DNA of 64,000 nt from Bacteroidales bacterium (GTDB taxonomy: Bacteria; Bacteroidota; Bacteroidia; Bacteroidales; F082), in contig JANJUV010000020.1 in NCBI GenBank assembly GCA_024710405.1, positions 1 through 64,000 of the forward strand, read 5' to 3'. The notes under the pieces were generated by a model. It ran no database searches, was not told the DNA's origin, and saw nothing but the letters and a program-made list of their open reading frames with translations. The translations under genes were made by a program, and so were the position numbers. Of the stretch, positions 26,000-34,583 are shown one piece after another (the first letter of the stretch is position 1; every line of letters starts with the position of its first letter).

Positions 26000-26800
26000 A
26001 TGATTAAGTTGGAAAAGCCTTTTTTTAGTATAGTTACAGTATGTCTGAATTCTGGGATAGAACTGCTTAACACTATTAACTCTGTTTTGAAACAAGATTA
26101 CACAAATTTTGAAATAATTATAAAGGATGGGGAGTCTCAGGATGGGTCTTTAGAATGTCTCCCGAATGATAGCAGATTAAAGATTTATACTTTGAAGGAT
26201 TCTGGAATATATGATGCCATGAATCAGGCATTGAATTATGTAAATGGTGATTATGTGCTTTTTCTTAATACAGCAGATTATTTTACTAATGATTATGTTC
26301 TTTCTGATTTTATGAAGGAAATAAATGTAAATAAATTTCCTGATTTGGTATATTGCAATTATAAAACTACTAAACATAATTTAGCTATAATTGCCCCTGC
26401 TAGACTAAACAGTAGGTTTCTATTTAGGACAATGCTTTGTCACCAAACATGCATGATTAAGGCTACTAATTATTCAAATAATAATAACTTTGATAATGAC
26501 CTAAAGGTTGTGGCTGATTATGATTTCTTGTTAAGACTACTGATTGTTAAGAGAGGCACATACTGTCATTTGAATAAACTTTGCATTATCTCAACGTCAG
26601 GAGGATACTCTGCACAAAACTATCAGTTAGGATTAAAGGAAGTTTCGAAACTAAGAAAAAAATATTTTAGAAATAAATATCGACTATACATTTTTTTATA
26701 TAGCTTGACAATGCCTTGGCTTAGAAATAAGGTTGCTGCTAGCAACAGTTATTTTGCGATTTATTATTTCAGAATTATTAACCGAATTAATAGATTATAG
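26000..26800 (+). CDS. Glycosyltransferase family 2
   Basis: A 266-residue GT-A transferase. The N-terminal strand FFSIVTVCLNSGIELLNTIN is followed by QDYTNFEIIIKDGESQDGS. GDYVLFLNTADYF stands where the DXD motif is expected, here with Asn-Thr-Ala-Asp. VVADYDFLLRLL is the acceptor-side ED-like motif. It begins four bases after wzy, so the genes are probably co-transcribed. Confidence 0.87.
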   Translation: MIKLEKPFFSIVTVCLNSGIELLNTINSVLKQDYTNFEIIIKDGESQDGSLECLPNDSRLKIYTLKDSGIYDAMNQALNYVNGDYVLFLNTADYFTNDYVLSDFMKEINVNKFPDLVYCNYKTTKHNLAIIAPARLNSRFLFRTMLCHQTCMIKATNYSNNNNFDNDLKVVADYDFLLRLLIVKRGTYCHLNKLCIISTSGGYSAQNYQLGLKEVSKLRKKYFRNKYRLYIFLYSLTMPWLRNKVAASNSYFAIYYFRIINRINRL

Positions 26801-26813
26801 TACAATAATCGTG

Positions 26814-28016
26814 ATGAGAGTATATTTTATTGGAAGTCTATATCCCAGCGAACGTTTAAAAGAGATTATCTCAAATTGCAGACCCGGAGGAATTGATAAC
26901 GCCGCAAATAATTTTCAATGGTCATTAATATCTGGATTTTATCATTATTATGATAATTTTAATATCATAACTCAGCCTAATATAAGAACTTATCCTACAT
27001 ATTATAAACACCCCTTCTTTAGAAGCTCAAGATATTCAAATAGAGCAGGTTCTTACGATCAATGTTTAGGATTTTTAAATATTCCGATAATAAAACAATT
27101 TGATAAATTTTATCGTTTAACTGCCAGGTTAAAAAAAATAGTACCTAAAAATGAACCATCACTTATTGTTATATATGCAATAACATCGTCCTCATTAAAA
27201 GCTATTAACGAACTAAAGAAAAGTGGATGGAATCAGATAAAAACATGTCTGATCGTTCCAGACTTGCCTCAGTTTATGAGTTCTTCTAAAAACCCTATAT
27301 ATCTTTTTTTAAAAAAAATCGATAGTTGGATTATTAATGATCAACTTAGATCAATTGACTGTTTTGTGTTATTGACTAAGTTTATGACGGAAAAAATCCC
27401 AGTTGGGATTAAACCATTTGTTGTTGTTGAAGGGATTTATCATAGCCGTGAATTAAAGAATGAAGTAAGGAAAGAAGAAAACAAAACAATATTGTATACA
27501 GGAACTTTGGATAGAAGATATGGTATTGAAAACTTATTAGAGGCTTTTAAAGGTATAAGTTTAAAAAATTATCGTTTGTGGATTTGTGGAGGTGGCAATA
27601 CTGAAAAAATGATAATTGACAGTGCGAAAAAAGACAATAGAATTGTTTACTTTGGGAATATTACGCATGAGGAAGTTATCAAACTTCAGCAAAGAGCGAC
27701 CATAGTAGTTAATCCTAGAACCCCCTCTGGCGAATATACCAAATTTTCATTTCCATCTAAAACAATTGAATACCTCGGGTCTGGAACTCCAACTATTCTT
27801 TTCCCTCTTTCAGGAATACCAGATGAATACTACGATTATTGTTTTACTTTTGACGATGAGTCACCACAAGCAATGAAATCAAAAATTATTGAAGTTTGTA
27901 ATAAAAATCAGGAGGAACTAAATACACTTGGTATGAAAGCTAAAGATTTCGTCAAAAATAACAAAAATGCTGTAATTCAAGTAGGAAAAATTTATAATCT
28001 AGTTCATAATTTATAG
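26814..28016 (+). CDS. Glycosyltransferase, GT4-like
   Basis: A 400-residue GT-B protein. ATG at 26814 starts MRVYFIGSLYPSERL; an open extension to 26733 overlaps the previous gene in another frame and is not used. The donor domain has ILYTGTLDRRYGIENLLEAF, then VNPRTPSGEYTKFSFPSKTI and YLGSGTPTI. Conserved features are as in galactosyl- or other GT4 transferases of capsules; the specificity is unknown. Confidence 0.83.
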   Translation: MRVYFIGSLYPSERLKEIISNCRPGGIDNAANNFQWSLISGFYHYYDNFNIITQPNIRTYPTYYKHPFFRSSRYSNRAGSYDQCLGFLNIPIIKQFDKFYRLTARLKKIVPKNEPSLIVIYAITSSSLKAINELKKSGWNQIKTCLIVPDLPQFMSSSKNPIYLFLKKIDSWIINDQLRSIDCFVLLTKFMTEKIPVGIKPFVVVEGIYHSRELKNEVRKEENKTILYTGTLDRRYGIENLLEAFKGISLKNYRLWICGGGNTEKMIIDSAKKDNRIVYFGNITHEEVIKLQQRATIVVNPRTPSGEYTKFSFPSKTIEYLGSGTPTILFPLSGIPDEYYDYCFTFDDESPQAMKSKIIEVCNKNQEELNTLGMKAKDFVKNNKNAVIQVGKIYNLVHNL

Positions 28017-28033
28017 CCTTTCGTCTGCAAAAA

Positions 28034-29239
28034 ATGAACGGAAAAGTCTTAATATTATCTGCTGTCTTCCCCCCTGAACCTGTTGTTTCAGCCATCTTAT
28101 CAAATGATTTGGCAATGGCTTTATCGGATCAGTATGAAGTAACCGTACTCAGCCCTACACCAAGCCGGCCTTACGGATTCAACTTCAGGCAAGTAGTCAA
28201 GGGTCAGTTTGCCTTTGACCACATCAGTTTGCCTTCCTACATTTGCCCAAAGTCATCTGTCATTGGCCGTTTCAGGGAAAGCCATAGTTTTGGTAAAGCC
28301 ACTGCTCAATTTATATATAATCAACAAAACGAAATTGATGTTATTTATGCCAACACCTGGCCATTGCTTGCTCAATATTATGCTGTAAAGGCTGCAAAAA
28401 AACGGAATATCCCTATTATTGTTCACATTCAGGACATCTATCCTGAATCCTTGGCCAATAAAATACCATTGTTTGGATCTGTGGTTAACTACCTGCTTCG
28501 TCCCTTGGATGCATTGATTTTACGGAATGCTACAAAGGTAATCGCCATATCAGAAAAAATGAAAGTTTTCCTTGCCAAAACAAGGAACATCAATCCATCA
28601 CACATTGAAGTGGTTATCAACTGGCAGGATGAACAGCGATTTCTGCAACTGCAGGAAAACAGCATTACATCCGACAAGATTGCTCATTTTACTTTCATGT
28701 ACCTTGGTAACATTGGCCCGGTAGCAGGCTGTGACCTGTTGATTGATGCCTTCGGTGCCACTAAAAATGAAAACAACAGATTAATTATTGCAGGTTCAGG
28801 TTCGATGAAAGAAAACCTTGTAAAACACGTCAGTAATCATAATGTAAAAAATATTGAATTCTGGCTTGTACCTGATGGTCAGGTACCTGTCACTCAAAAC
28901 AAAGCTGATATTCTGCTGTTGCCCATTAAGAAGGGTGCAGCCTCCACCTCCATTCCCTCCAAGCTTCCTGCCTATATGTTTTCAGCAAAGCCCATCATCG
29001 CAACCGTTGATCATGACAGCGATACGGCCAACGCTATCAGAGAGGCAGGTTGTGGCTGGGTCGTCGAGCCCGAAAATCCTGCAGCGCTTGCGGCTTTAAT
29101 GCAAAAAGTTTGTGAAATGTCAAATGAGGAGTTAGATACAATCGGATTAAAAGGCAGAGAGTTTGCATTAAAACATTATTCAAAAAACATAAACCTAGGT
29201 AATTTAGTTAGTATAATTGAACAAGAAATGATAAAATAG
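28034..29239 (+). CDS. Glycosyltransferase, WbuB-like GT4
   Basis: A 401-residue GT-B protein resembling WbuB-type transferases, which move L-FucNAc in known O-antigen systems. N-terminus: VLILSAVFPPEPVVSAILSN. IVHIQDIYPESL is the typical family motif. The donor domain has FMYLGNIGPVAGCDLLIDAF and PSKLPAYMFSAKPIIA. The match with a UDP-FucNAc pathway in the same locus supports a FucNAc transferase, but this is inference. Base composition begins to return towards the flank value here. Confidence 0.82.
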   Translation: MNGKVLILSAVFPPEPVVSAILSNDLAMALSDQYEVTVLSPTPSRPYGFNFRQVVKGQFAFDHISLPSYICPKSSVIGRFRESHSFGKATAQFIYNQQNEIDVIYANTWPLLAQYYAVKAAKKRNIPIIVHIQDIYPESLANKIPLFGSVVNYLLRPLDALILRNATKVIAISEKMKVFLAKTRNINPSHIEVVINWQDEQRFLQLQENSITSDKIAHFTFMYLGNIGPVAGCDLLIDAFGATKNENNRLIIAGSGSMKENLVKHVSNHNVKNIEFWLVPDGQVPVTQNKADILLLPIKKGAASTSIPSKLPAYMFSAKPIIATVDHDSDTANAIREAGCGWVVEPENPAALAALMQKVCEMSNEELDTIGLKGREFALKHYSKNINLGNLVSIIEQEMIK

Positions 29240-29289
29240 CAATATTGGTCTTGAAAGCTTAATTCTAGATCATCGACATTCTTAATATT

Positions 29290-29958
29290 ATGCAGATAAC
29301 AATTAGAGTTGCCGGTCATTCTGACCTTAAAAAGTTAGTGAAGTTGCATTGTGATTCATTTAAGGCTGATGAACATATACCAGTGCTGTTTGGCACTAAT
29401 TATATCAAAGCAAATTATCAATGGTTGCTTAATTCTAATCATTCCTATGTATTAATTGCTGAAAATGAGGACGAAATAGCCGGACTGATAGCAGTTTCTG
29501 ATATAGCATTTACACGCCCAATGTTTATTGCTTGTCTTCCTCAAATGCTCCTTGGCTTTTTACTGAAACCTTGGCTCATATTTAACAAAAATCTATGGAA
29601 AAGATTAACAAGAAAATCTGAAGAGAATGAACAGGTGGCAAGTATTTTGAAAACGAAAGAATTTGCACAAATGACAATTGGTGCAGTCTCAGCCAACTAT
29701 AGAGGTCATGGCGTTTTTGGTAGTTTAGTTGATGCAACAAGGTCATACAGTCAAGCAAGAGGCAGTAAAGCAATACGTGCTGGTGTTTACAAGAATAATC
29801 CTTCGAGCAGAAAGGTTTTTATAAAAGAGAACTGGCAAGAGTTTAAACAACTTGAAACAAAAGACACTGTCTTTTACGTGACCTGTTTCGATGAATACTT
29901 CGCTGATAAATTTGGCTTGCAATGGACAGATGTTAATTATAGTAAAAGGTTAAAATAA
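29290..29958 (+). CDS. GNAT-family N-acetyltransferase
   Basis: A 222-residue acetyltransferase. The acetyl-CoA loop lies around AVSANYRGHGVFGSLVDAT (V-x-x-x-x-R-G-x-G), followed by IRAGVYKNNPSSRKVFIKEN. Located between a glycosyltransferase and the initiating phosphoglycosyl transferase, it may acetylate an amino-sugar or the glycan. No hexapeptide-repeat acetyltransferase is present in the locus, so it could supply that step; this is speculative. Confidence 0.75.
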   Translation: MQITIRVAGHSDLKKLVKLHCDSFKADEHIPVLFGTNYIKANYQWLLNSNHSYVLIAENEDEIAGLIAVSDIAFTRPMFIACLPQMLLGFLLKPWLIFNKNLWKRLTRKSEENEQVASILKTKEFAQMTIGAVSANYRGHGVFGSLVDATRSYSQARGSKAIRAGVYKNNPSSRKVFIKENWQEFKQLETKDTVFYVTCFDEYFADKFGLQWTDVNYSKRLK

Positions 29959-29960
29959 TA

Positions 29961-30178
29961 CTTTAATTATTCAATCTTTAAATCAGCTCTTAACAACCCA
30001 ACATTACTCATCAGCCTGTCAAAGTATCTGGACAAGAATTCTTCAAAATCAGATGACAAAAAATTTGCCGAATTGCTATCAATTGCAATATTCCTATAGC
30101 TCAAAGGAGTGGGAACGAGTTATTGAATCTATTCGTAGAAGTAGTCAGCGCACTAAGTTTTCAAAACATTATGATTAG
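29961..30178 (+). pseudogene. Frameshifted gene remnant
   Basis: Two adjoining reading frames read like protein. One gives SALNNPTLLISLSKYLDKNS and ends at a stop near 30100. The next frame gives YSSKEWERVIESIRRSSQRT, closing with a stop at 30176-30178. Neither has a start codon, and the two together look like the C-terminal end of a lost gene with one frameshift. I do not recognise the family. It ends three bases before the next gene. Confidence 0.4.
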
Positions 30179-30181
30179 CTA

Positions 30182-30772
30182 ATGAAAAGACTGTTTGATC
30201 TGTTTTTTTCATTCACCAGCTTACTCCTCCTCAGTCTGCCGTTTTTTTTTATCGCACTGCTGATCAAAGTACTCATGCCCGGCCCTGTCTTTTTTATCCA
30301 GCAGCGCATGGGCAAACAGGGTAGGCCTTTCCGCCTGATAAAATTCCGTACCATGAAAGTAGCAAGCGGCAAATCCTCAGGCAGCTTTGATGCCGGTGAT
30401 AACTCACGCATCACCCCCCTTGGCCGCTTCCTGCGCAAAACCAAGCTGGACGAAATCCCCCAACTCATCAACGTACTCAAAGGAGAAATGTCCATTGTTG
30501 GCCCCCGTCCCGAGGTAAAGCAATGGACAGAAGTCTATCCTGAGAAATGGAAAATTGTCCACAGCGTCAAACCCGGCATCACCGACAACGCCTCCATCGA
30601 ATTCCGCAACGAAGAAGAAATACTCGCTAAATCAGACGACCCAATCAAAACATACAAAGAAGTAATCCTGCCCAAAAAACTGGATCTCTACATTGATTAT
30701 GTCAACAACCACTCCTTCACCGGAGACCTTAAGATAATTTTTAAAACGATAAAAGCAGTTCTTGAAGGTTAA
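30182..30772 (+). CDS. Initiating phosphoglycosyl transferase (PglC-like)
   Basis: A 196-residue bacterial sugar transferase of the small monotopic type. One hydrophobic segment (SLLLLSLPFFFIALLIKVLM) is followed by GPVFFIQQRMGKQGRPFRLI and FRTMK. LGRFLRKTKLDEIPQLINVL carries the catalytic Asp-Glu pair, and GEMSIVGPRPEV the family motif. It moves a sugar phosphate onto undecaprenyl phosphate to begin each repeat unit. The small size without extra membrane helices points to PglC rather than WbaP/WcaJ. Confidence 0.92.
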   Translation: MKRLFDLFFSFTSLLLLSLPFFFIALLIKVLMPGPVFFIQQRMGKQGRPFRLIKFRTMKVASGKSSGSFDAGDNSRITPLGRFLRKTKLDEIPQLINVLKGEMSIVGPRPEVKQWTEVYPEKWKIVHSVKPGITDNASIEFRNEEEILAKSDDPIKTYKEVILPKKLDLYIDYVNNHSFTGDLKIIFKTIKAVLEG

Positions 30773-30783
30773 AGCTAAGAGTG

Positions 30784-30815
30784 CTCAACCTTAACCTCAA
30801 CCTCAACCTCAACCT
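30784..30815. repeat. AACCTC hexamer array before the aminotransferase
   Basis: Five AACCTC/AACCTT units end directly in the start codon of the aminotransferase: the last unit reads AACCT followed by ATG, and the first codons (CCTCAA) are similar. The start may have arisen from the repeat. Confidence 0.8.
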
Positions 30816-32006
30816 ATGCCTCAAATAATCCCCTTCGCCAAAGTCCCGATCGGCGAAAACGAACGCAAATACATCAAAGAAGTCCTCGATAGCGGCTGGC
30901 TCACCACAGCAGGCAAAACCCTTGAATTTGAGAAACGTTTTGCTGAATATGTCGGAGCAAAATACGCCTGTGCAGTTAACTCATGTACGGCGGCCCTTCA
31001 TCTGGGCATTGATGCGCTTGGAATACAGCCCGGCGACAAAGTCTTTGTCCCGTCTATGACATTTACAGCATCCGCCGAAATCATCCGATATATGAATGCA
31101 GACCCGGTTTTTCTGGATACTGAATACCAGACAAACCTCATAACTCCTGCAATTCTCAATCAGGCCATTCAATTACATCCTGAAGTTAAATACCTGATTA
31201 TCGTTCACTACGGTGGACAGGCCGCGGCTATGCCGGAAATCATGAAAATTTGCCGGGAAAACAACATCAAAATCCTCGAAGATGCTGCCCATGCTTTTCC
31301 TTCCAGATTGAATGGTAAAATGGTAGGTTCCTTTGGCGAAGTAAGCTGCTTCAGTTTTTATGCCAACAAAACCATCACCACCGGTGAAGGCGGTATGTTG
31401 GTAACTGATGACGAGGCCATTTACAAGCGGGTGAAAACCATGCGCCTCCACGGCATCAACCGTGATATTTGGGACAGGTTTACAGCAAAAGTACCTTCAT
31501 GGGAATATGACGTGGTCGAAGCCGGTTACAAATACAATATGCCCGATGTGAACGCTGCTATTGGTTTGGGCCAGTTAGAACAAGCCGAGCTTTTCCGGAC
31601 TGAGCGCCAGCGGGCAGTAGAATACTACTACGCCCACCTTCAATCCCTTGAAATGATTGATTTACCCTTAAGCCATGTCCCAAATGAAGACCACGCCTGG
31701 CACCTTTTTCCGCTCGTATTGAACGAAAAAGCAAATATTAGCAGGAATACCTTCATCGAAAAGATGTCAGAAGCAGGCATTGGCACCTCAGTGCATTACA
31801 AACCATTGCACCACATGACCTATTACAAGGAACGCTACAAACTCGTAGCCGCAGACTACCCCAATGCCGAACGCACCTGGCAGGGAAATGTTTCACTCCC
31901 CCTTTATCCCTTCATGCCCGAAGACGACCTCGCCTACATCTGCAACACCATCACCCAAATACTCACTCAACCTCAACCTGAACCTCAACCTGAACCTCAA
32001 CCTTAA
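30816..32006 (+). CDS. DegT/DnrJ/EryC1 sugar aminotransferase
   Basis: A 396-residue PLP-dependent nucleotide-sugar aminotransferase. Motifs: SGWLTTAGKTLEFEKRFAEY near 28-47, VNSCTAALHL, EDAAHAFPS with the PLP-ring Asp, and FYANKTITTGEGGML with the catalytic Lys. It would aminate a 4-keto sugar. With the FlaA1-like dehydratase (34910) and the PglC-like transferase it could make and transfer a diNAc-bacillosamine-type sugar. Its C-terminal residues QPQPEPQPEPQP and stop codon are encoded by AACCTC repeats, so the original end of the protein has been overwritten or extended. Confidence 0.9.
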   Translation: MPQIIPFAKVPIGENERKYIKEVLDSGWLTTAGKTLEFEKRFAEYVGAKYACAVNSCTAALHLGIDALGIQPGDKVFVPSMTFTASAEIIRYMNADPVFLDTEYQTNLITPAILNQAIQLHPEVKYLIIVHYGGQAAAMPEIMKICRENNIKILEDAAHAFPSRLNGKMVGSFGEVSCFSFYANKTITTGEGGMLVTDDEAIYKRVKTMRLHGINRDIWDRFTAKVPSWEYDVVEAGYKYNMPDVNAAIGLGQLEQAELFRTERQRAVEYYYAHLQSLEMIDLPLSHVPNEDHAWHLFPLVLNEKANISRNTFIEKMSEAGIGTSVHYKPLHHMTYYKERYKLVAADYPNAERTWQGNVSLPLYPFMPEDDLAYICNTITQILTQPQPEPQPEPQP

Positions 32007-32064
32007 CCTCAACCTCAACCTCAACCTCAACCTTAGCCTTAACCTCAACCTCAGCCTCAACCTT
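31966..32064. repeat. AACCTC hexamer array, left of the four-helix-bundle gene
   Basis: About sixteen AACCTC, AACCTG, AACCTT and AGCCTC units. It encodes the aminotransferase tail and stop codon, then runs to just before the next gene. Confidence 0.9.
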
Positions 32065-32083
32065 GTACACCTCCTTCACCCAA

Positions 32084-32416
32084 ATGCCCGTCTGGCAAAG
32101 ATCCCATGAGTTATCCATTAATATTTTTAACCTAACCATCAGCCTGCCACGCTCCGAGGACTATGGTTTAACATCTCAAATCAGAAGGTCATCCAACAGC
32201 GTTCCGGGAAATGTAGCAGAAGGATATGGCAGAAGAACAAAAAAAGACGAAGCTTACTTTTACACCATCGCCCGAGGCTCAGCCTTCGAAACCCAAAATC
32301 ATCTTTTATACGGAAACAAAGTTGGCTTTTTTGATGATTCTATAACCAAACAATATTTTGAAGATTATTCTAACTTGATTTTTGATTTGAATAAACTGAT
32401 CAAAGCACTTGAATAG
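32084..32416 (+). CDS. Four-helix-bundle protein (S23/IVP family)
   Basis: A 110-residue member of the same family as the protein at 2329. Start MPVWQRSHELSINIFNLTIS; core DYGLTSQIRRSSNSVPGNVA followed by EGYGRR, then YFYTIARGSAFETQNHLLYG. ATG at 32084 is used; the frame above is repeat. AACCTC arrays lie on both sides in the same orientation (31966-32064 and 32424-32509). It separates the aminotransferase from the deacetylase and appears to be inserted cargo. Confidence 0.87.
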   Translation: MPVWQRSHELSINIFNLTISLPRSEDYGLTSQIRRSSNSVPGNVAEGYGRRTKKDEAYFYTIARGSAFETQNHLLYGNKVGFFDDSITKQYFEDYSNLIFDLNKLIKALE

Positions 32417-32423
32417 TCTTACC

Positions 32424-32509
32424 CCCTCAACCTCAGCCTAAACCTTAACCTCAACCTCAGACTCAATCTTAGCCTCAACCTTGAACCTCAACCTTAACCT
32501 CAACCTCAC
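32424..32509. repeat. AACCTC hexamer array, right of the four-helix-bundle gene
   Basis: About fourteen degenerate units (AACCTC, AGCCTC, AATCTT, AACCTTG) end in the TTG start codon of the deacetylase gene. Confidence 0.88.
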
Positions 32510-33367
32510 TTGAACATCTTCACCATCGACGTCGAAGACTGGTTTCATATCAACGACTCCACCTGGGTACTAAAAGAAAAATGGCGATCCCTGGAGTCAA
32601 GAGTTGAACAAAACACAGCAGTTTTATTATCAATGTTGCACGAACACAAGATTCAGGCAACATTTTTTGTCATGGGATGGATTGCCGAGTACTTTCCTGA
32701 GCTGGTTCGTCAGATGATTGCCGAAGGCCACGAAGTAGGATATCACTCCTACTACCACATGCGCCCCATCCACCAAACACCCAAGTCATTTGAAGACGAC
32801 CTCGTTTCAGGTCTGCAAATGCTTGAGGGAGTCACCGGACAAAAAGCACAGGTTTACCGTGCGCCCAACCTGTCTCTTGATAATAGCACACAATACATCA
32901 TTCCGATACTGATGAAGCATGGTATCCGAATCAGCAGCTCGACAAAATCATTTCGTTTAATAAACAGGCAAAGAGTGCCGAATAAGCCATTTTTATGGCA
33001 TACTTCGGATAACTCCTTGCTCGAGTTCCCTCTCAACCGTTTCAACCTGCCCGGTTATCCCCTTGTTTTTACTGGTAGTGGCTATTTTCGTTTGTTTCCG
33101 CTGTCAATGACGTCCTATCTATATAGCAAGCATCAATACAACATGGGCTATTTCCACCCCAACGACATAGATGCCCACCTACCCACCCCAAAAGAATTCG
33201 GCATTGTACGTAATTGGCTCAATACCGTTGGTTCTTCAACCACAATAGGCAAGTTGAATACATTGCTTCAACGCCATGCTTTCACTGGTCTGAGCCAGGC
33301 TGCTTCAAAAATTGACAGACAAACTTTACCCTACATAAAAATTGTAAATGAAGCAGTTAAACTGTAA
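32510..33367 (+). CDS. Polysaccharide deacetylase, exosortase-locus type
   Basis: A 285-residue NodB-like deacetylase of the subfamily found with exosortase loci. FTIDVEDWFH at residues 4-13 holds the catalytic and metal Asp. MLHEHKIQATFFVMGWIAEY and GHEVGYHSYYHM (HxxxH-type metal ligands) follow, with YRAPNLSL after them. It would remove N-acetyl groups from a glycan. The start codon is TTG, created at the edge of a hexamer array. A close paralogue lies at 36954. Confidence 0.87.
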   Translation: MNIFTIDVEDWFHINDSTWVLKEKWRSLESRVEQNTAVLLSMLHEHKIQATFFVMGWIAEYFPELVRQMIAEGHEVGYHSYYHMRPIHQTPKSFEDDLVSGLQMLEGVTGQKAQVYRAPNLSLDNSTQYIIPILMKHGIRISSSTKSFRLINRQRVPNKPFLWHTSDNSLLEFPLNRFNLPGYPLVFTGSGYFRLFPLSMTSYLYSKHQYNMGYFHPNDIDAHLPTPKEFGIVRNWLNTVGSSTTIGKLNTLLQRHAFTGLSQAASKIDRQTLPYIKIVNEAVKL

Positions 33368-33454
33368 TAATTACTCTTTGTCATGATGGCCTTGCTGATT
33401 TATTTATATACGATTCATAACAATGCCAAATTAAAACCAATCCATTGGTTTGAT

Positions 33455-33462
33455 TATTTTTG
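33455..33462 (+). promoter_or_regulatory. Bacteroidota -7 promoter element
   Basis: TATTTTTG matches TAnnTTTG, 17 bases before the ATG at 33480. No TTTG at the usual -33 spacing was found. Confidence 0.5.
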
Positions 33463-33479
33463 CGCATATCCTTAACAAT

Positions 33480-34118
33480 ATGTCCTCATTCAGAAAAAGA
33501 ATCATTTGGTCAGCCCTCCTGCTGGCCTTTTTTGTTTTGTTTGCCCTTGGGTTTCGTCAGGCAGGACAATGGCTGGTGCGGCACGACGCCCTGCATGCTG
33601 CCGATGCTCTGCTCATCCTCACAGGTTCCACCGGGGATCGTGCACAATATGCAGCCGACCTGTATCATTCCGGCCATGCACCCCTGGTGTTTGTCATACA
33701 CGACCATGAGCCGGGCAAGGAATATTTTGCCGCAAGGGGCATCTACCTTCCCAATGCCGCCGAGATCACCCGCGATTTGCTCGTGCAGCTGAAGGTTCCC
33801 GATTCAGTCATCATCCTCTTACCCGCACAGGCCCGCAGCACCAAAGACGAAGCACAAGCCATGATGGCATACCTGGCGCAGCATCCGGAGATAAGAACCT
33901 TGCTTTTAGTAAGTTCCGCCTCCCACACCCGCCGTTCCATGATCATTTTCAACAACAGTTTTAACCGCCAGGAGATCCAAACAGAACTCATCAGTGCCCC
34001 CAGCCCCTACACCGGCTTCAATGCTAAGCGCTGGTGGTCCTCCCGCGAAAGCGCCAAAGACGTCTTCAACGAATACACCAAGCTTTTTTGGTTCCTTCTG
34101 TTCGAGAGATGGAGTTAG
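33480..34118 (+). CDS. YdcF/ElyC-like DUF218 membrane protein
   Basis: A 212-residue protein with one N-terminal membrane helix (IIWSALLLAFFVLFALGF) and a DUF218 domain. ADALLILTGSTGDRAQYAADLYHSG matches the family start (ALLVLGG--..R...a-L-..g), here shown only in part: LLILTGSTGDRAQYAADLYH. AQARSTKDEAQAM and LLLVSSASHTRRSM are the other hallmarks. ElyC affects envelope polymers in E. coli. Its place among deacetylases and an exosortase suggests a role in polysaccharide export or anchoring. ATG at 33480 follows a TAnnTTTG element. Confidence 0.8.
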   Translation: MSSFRKRIIWSALLLAFFVLFALGFRQAGQWLVRHDALHAADALLILTGSTGDRAQYAADLYHSGHAPLVFVIHDHEPGKEYFAARGIYLPNAAEITRDLLVQLKVPDSVIILLPAQARSTKDEAQAMMAYLAQHPEIRTLLLVSSASHTRRSMIIFNNSFNRQEIQTELISAPSPYTGFNAKRWWSSRESAKDVFNEYTKLFWFLLFERWS

Positions 34119-34122
34119 TTGC

Positions 34123-34200
34123 AAAGAGCAAAGAGCGAAGAGCGAAGAGCCGAGAGCAACTCCGCCCTTCGCCCTCTGCCCTCCGCCCTCTGCCCAAACC
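34123..34200. repeat. Self-complementary heptamer block, left of the four-helix-bundle gene
   Basis: GAGCAAA/GAGCGAA units are followed by GCCCTTC/GCCCTCT units, which are roughly the reverse complement type. The block contains AGAGCAACTCCGCCCTTCGC at 34153, a junction repeated on the right side of the gene. Confidence 0.85.
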
Positions 34201-34212
34201 TAAAACTTAAAT

Positions 34213-34581
34213 ATGATGAACCACTTCCGATTTGAAAATATGGAAATATGGCAAGAAGCAATTTCAATAAGTGACACACTATTTGATTATGCCAACCTTG
34301 CCGATGAAAAGCGATTCTACAAATTCGCTGAACAACTGCGTGCTGCAGGAATGAGTATTTCGAACAACATAGCTGAAGGATCAGGGTCATTTTCCGATCG
34401 TGACTTCGCCCATTTTTTGAATATCTCAAGGCGCTCATTATTCGAATGTGCCAACATTCTGTTCATTTTTCAAAGAAGAGATATTATTTCAGAGCAGCAG
34501 CGTTATGAAGCAAATCAGAAACTCATTCAGCTGAGCAAAAAAATCACTAACTTTCGCAAGTCCTTGTCGATAAACAGCTAA
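34213..34581 (+). CDS. Four-helix-bundle protein (S23/IVP family)
   Basis: A 122-residue member of the same family as those at 2329 and 32084. N-terminus FRFENMEIWQEAISISDTLF; core FAEQLRAAGMSISNNIAEGS, then FAHFLNISRRSLFECANILF. The RAAGMSISNNIAEGSG block is the family signature. Heptamer repeat blocks lie on both sides with the same junction sequence (AGAGCAACTC at 34153 and 34595). It is the third such gene in the window; the three share the family core but differ strongly from each other. Confidence 0.87.
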   Translation: MMNHFRFENMEIWQEAISISDTLFDYANLADEKRFYKFAEQLRAAGMSISNNIAEGSGSFSDRDFAHFLNISRRSLFECANILFIFQRRDIISEQQRYEANQKLIQLSKKITNFRKSLSINS

Positions 34582-34583
34582 GA

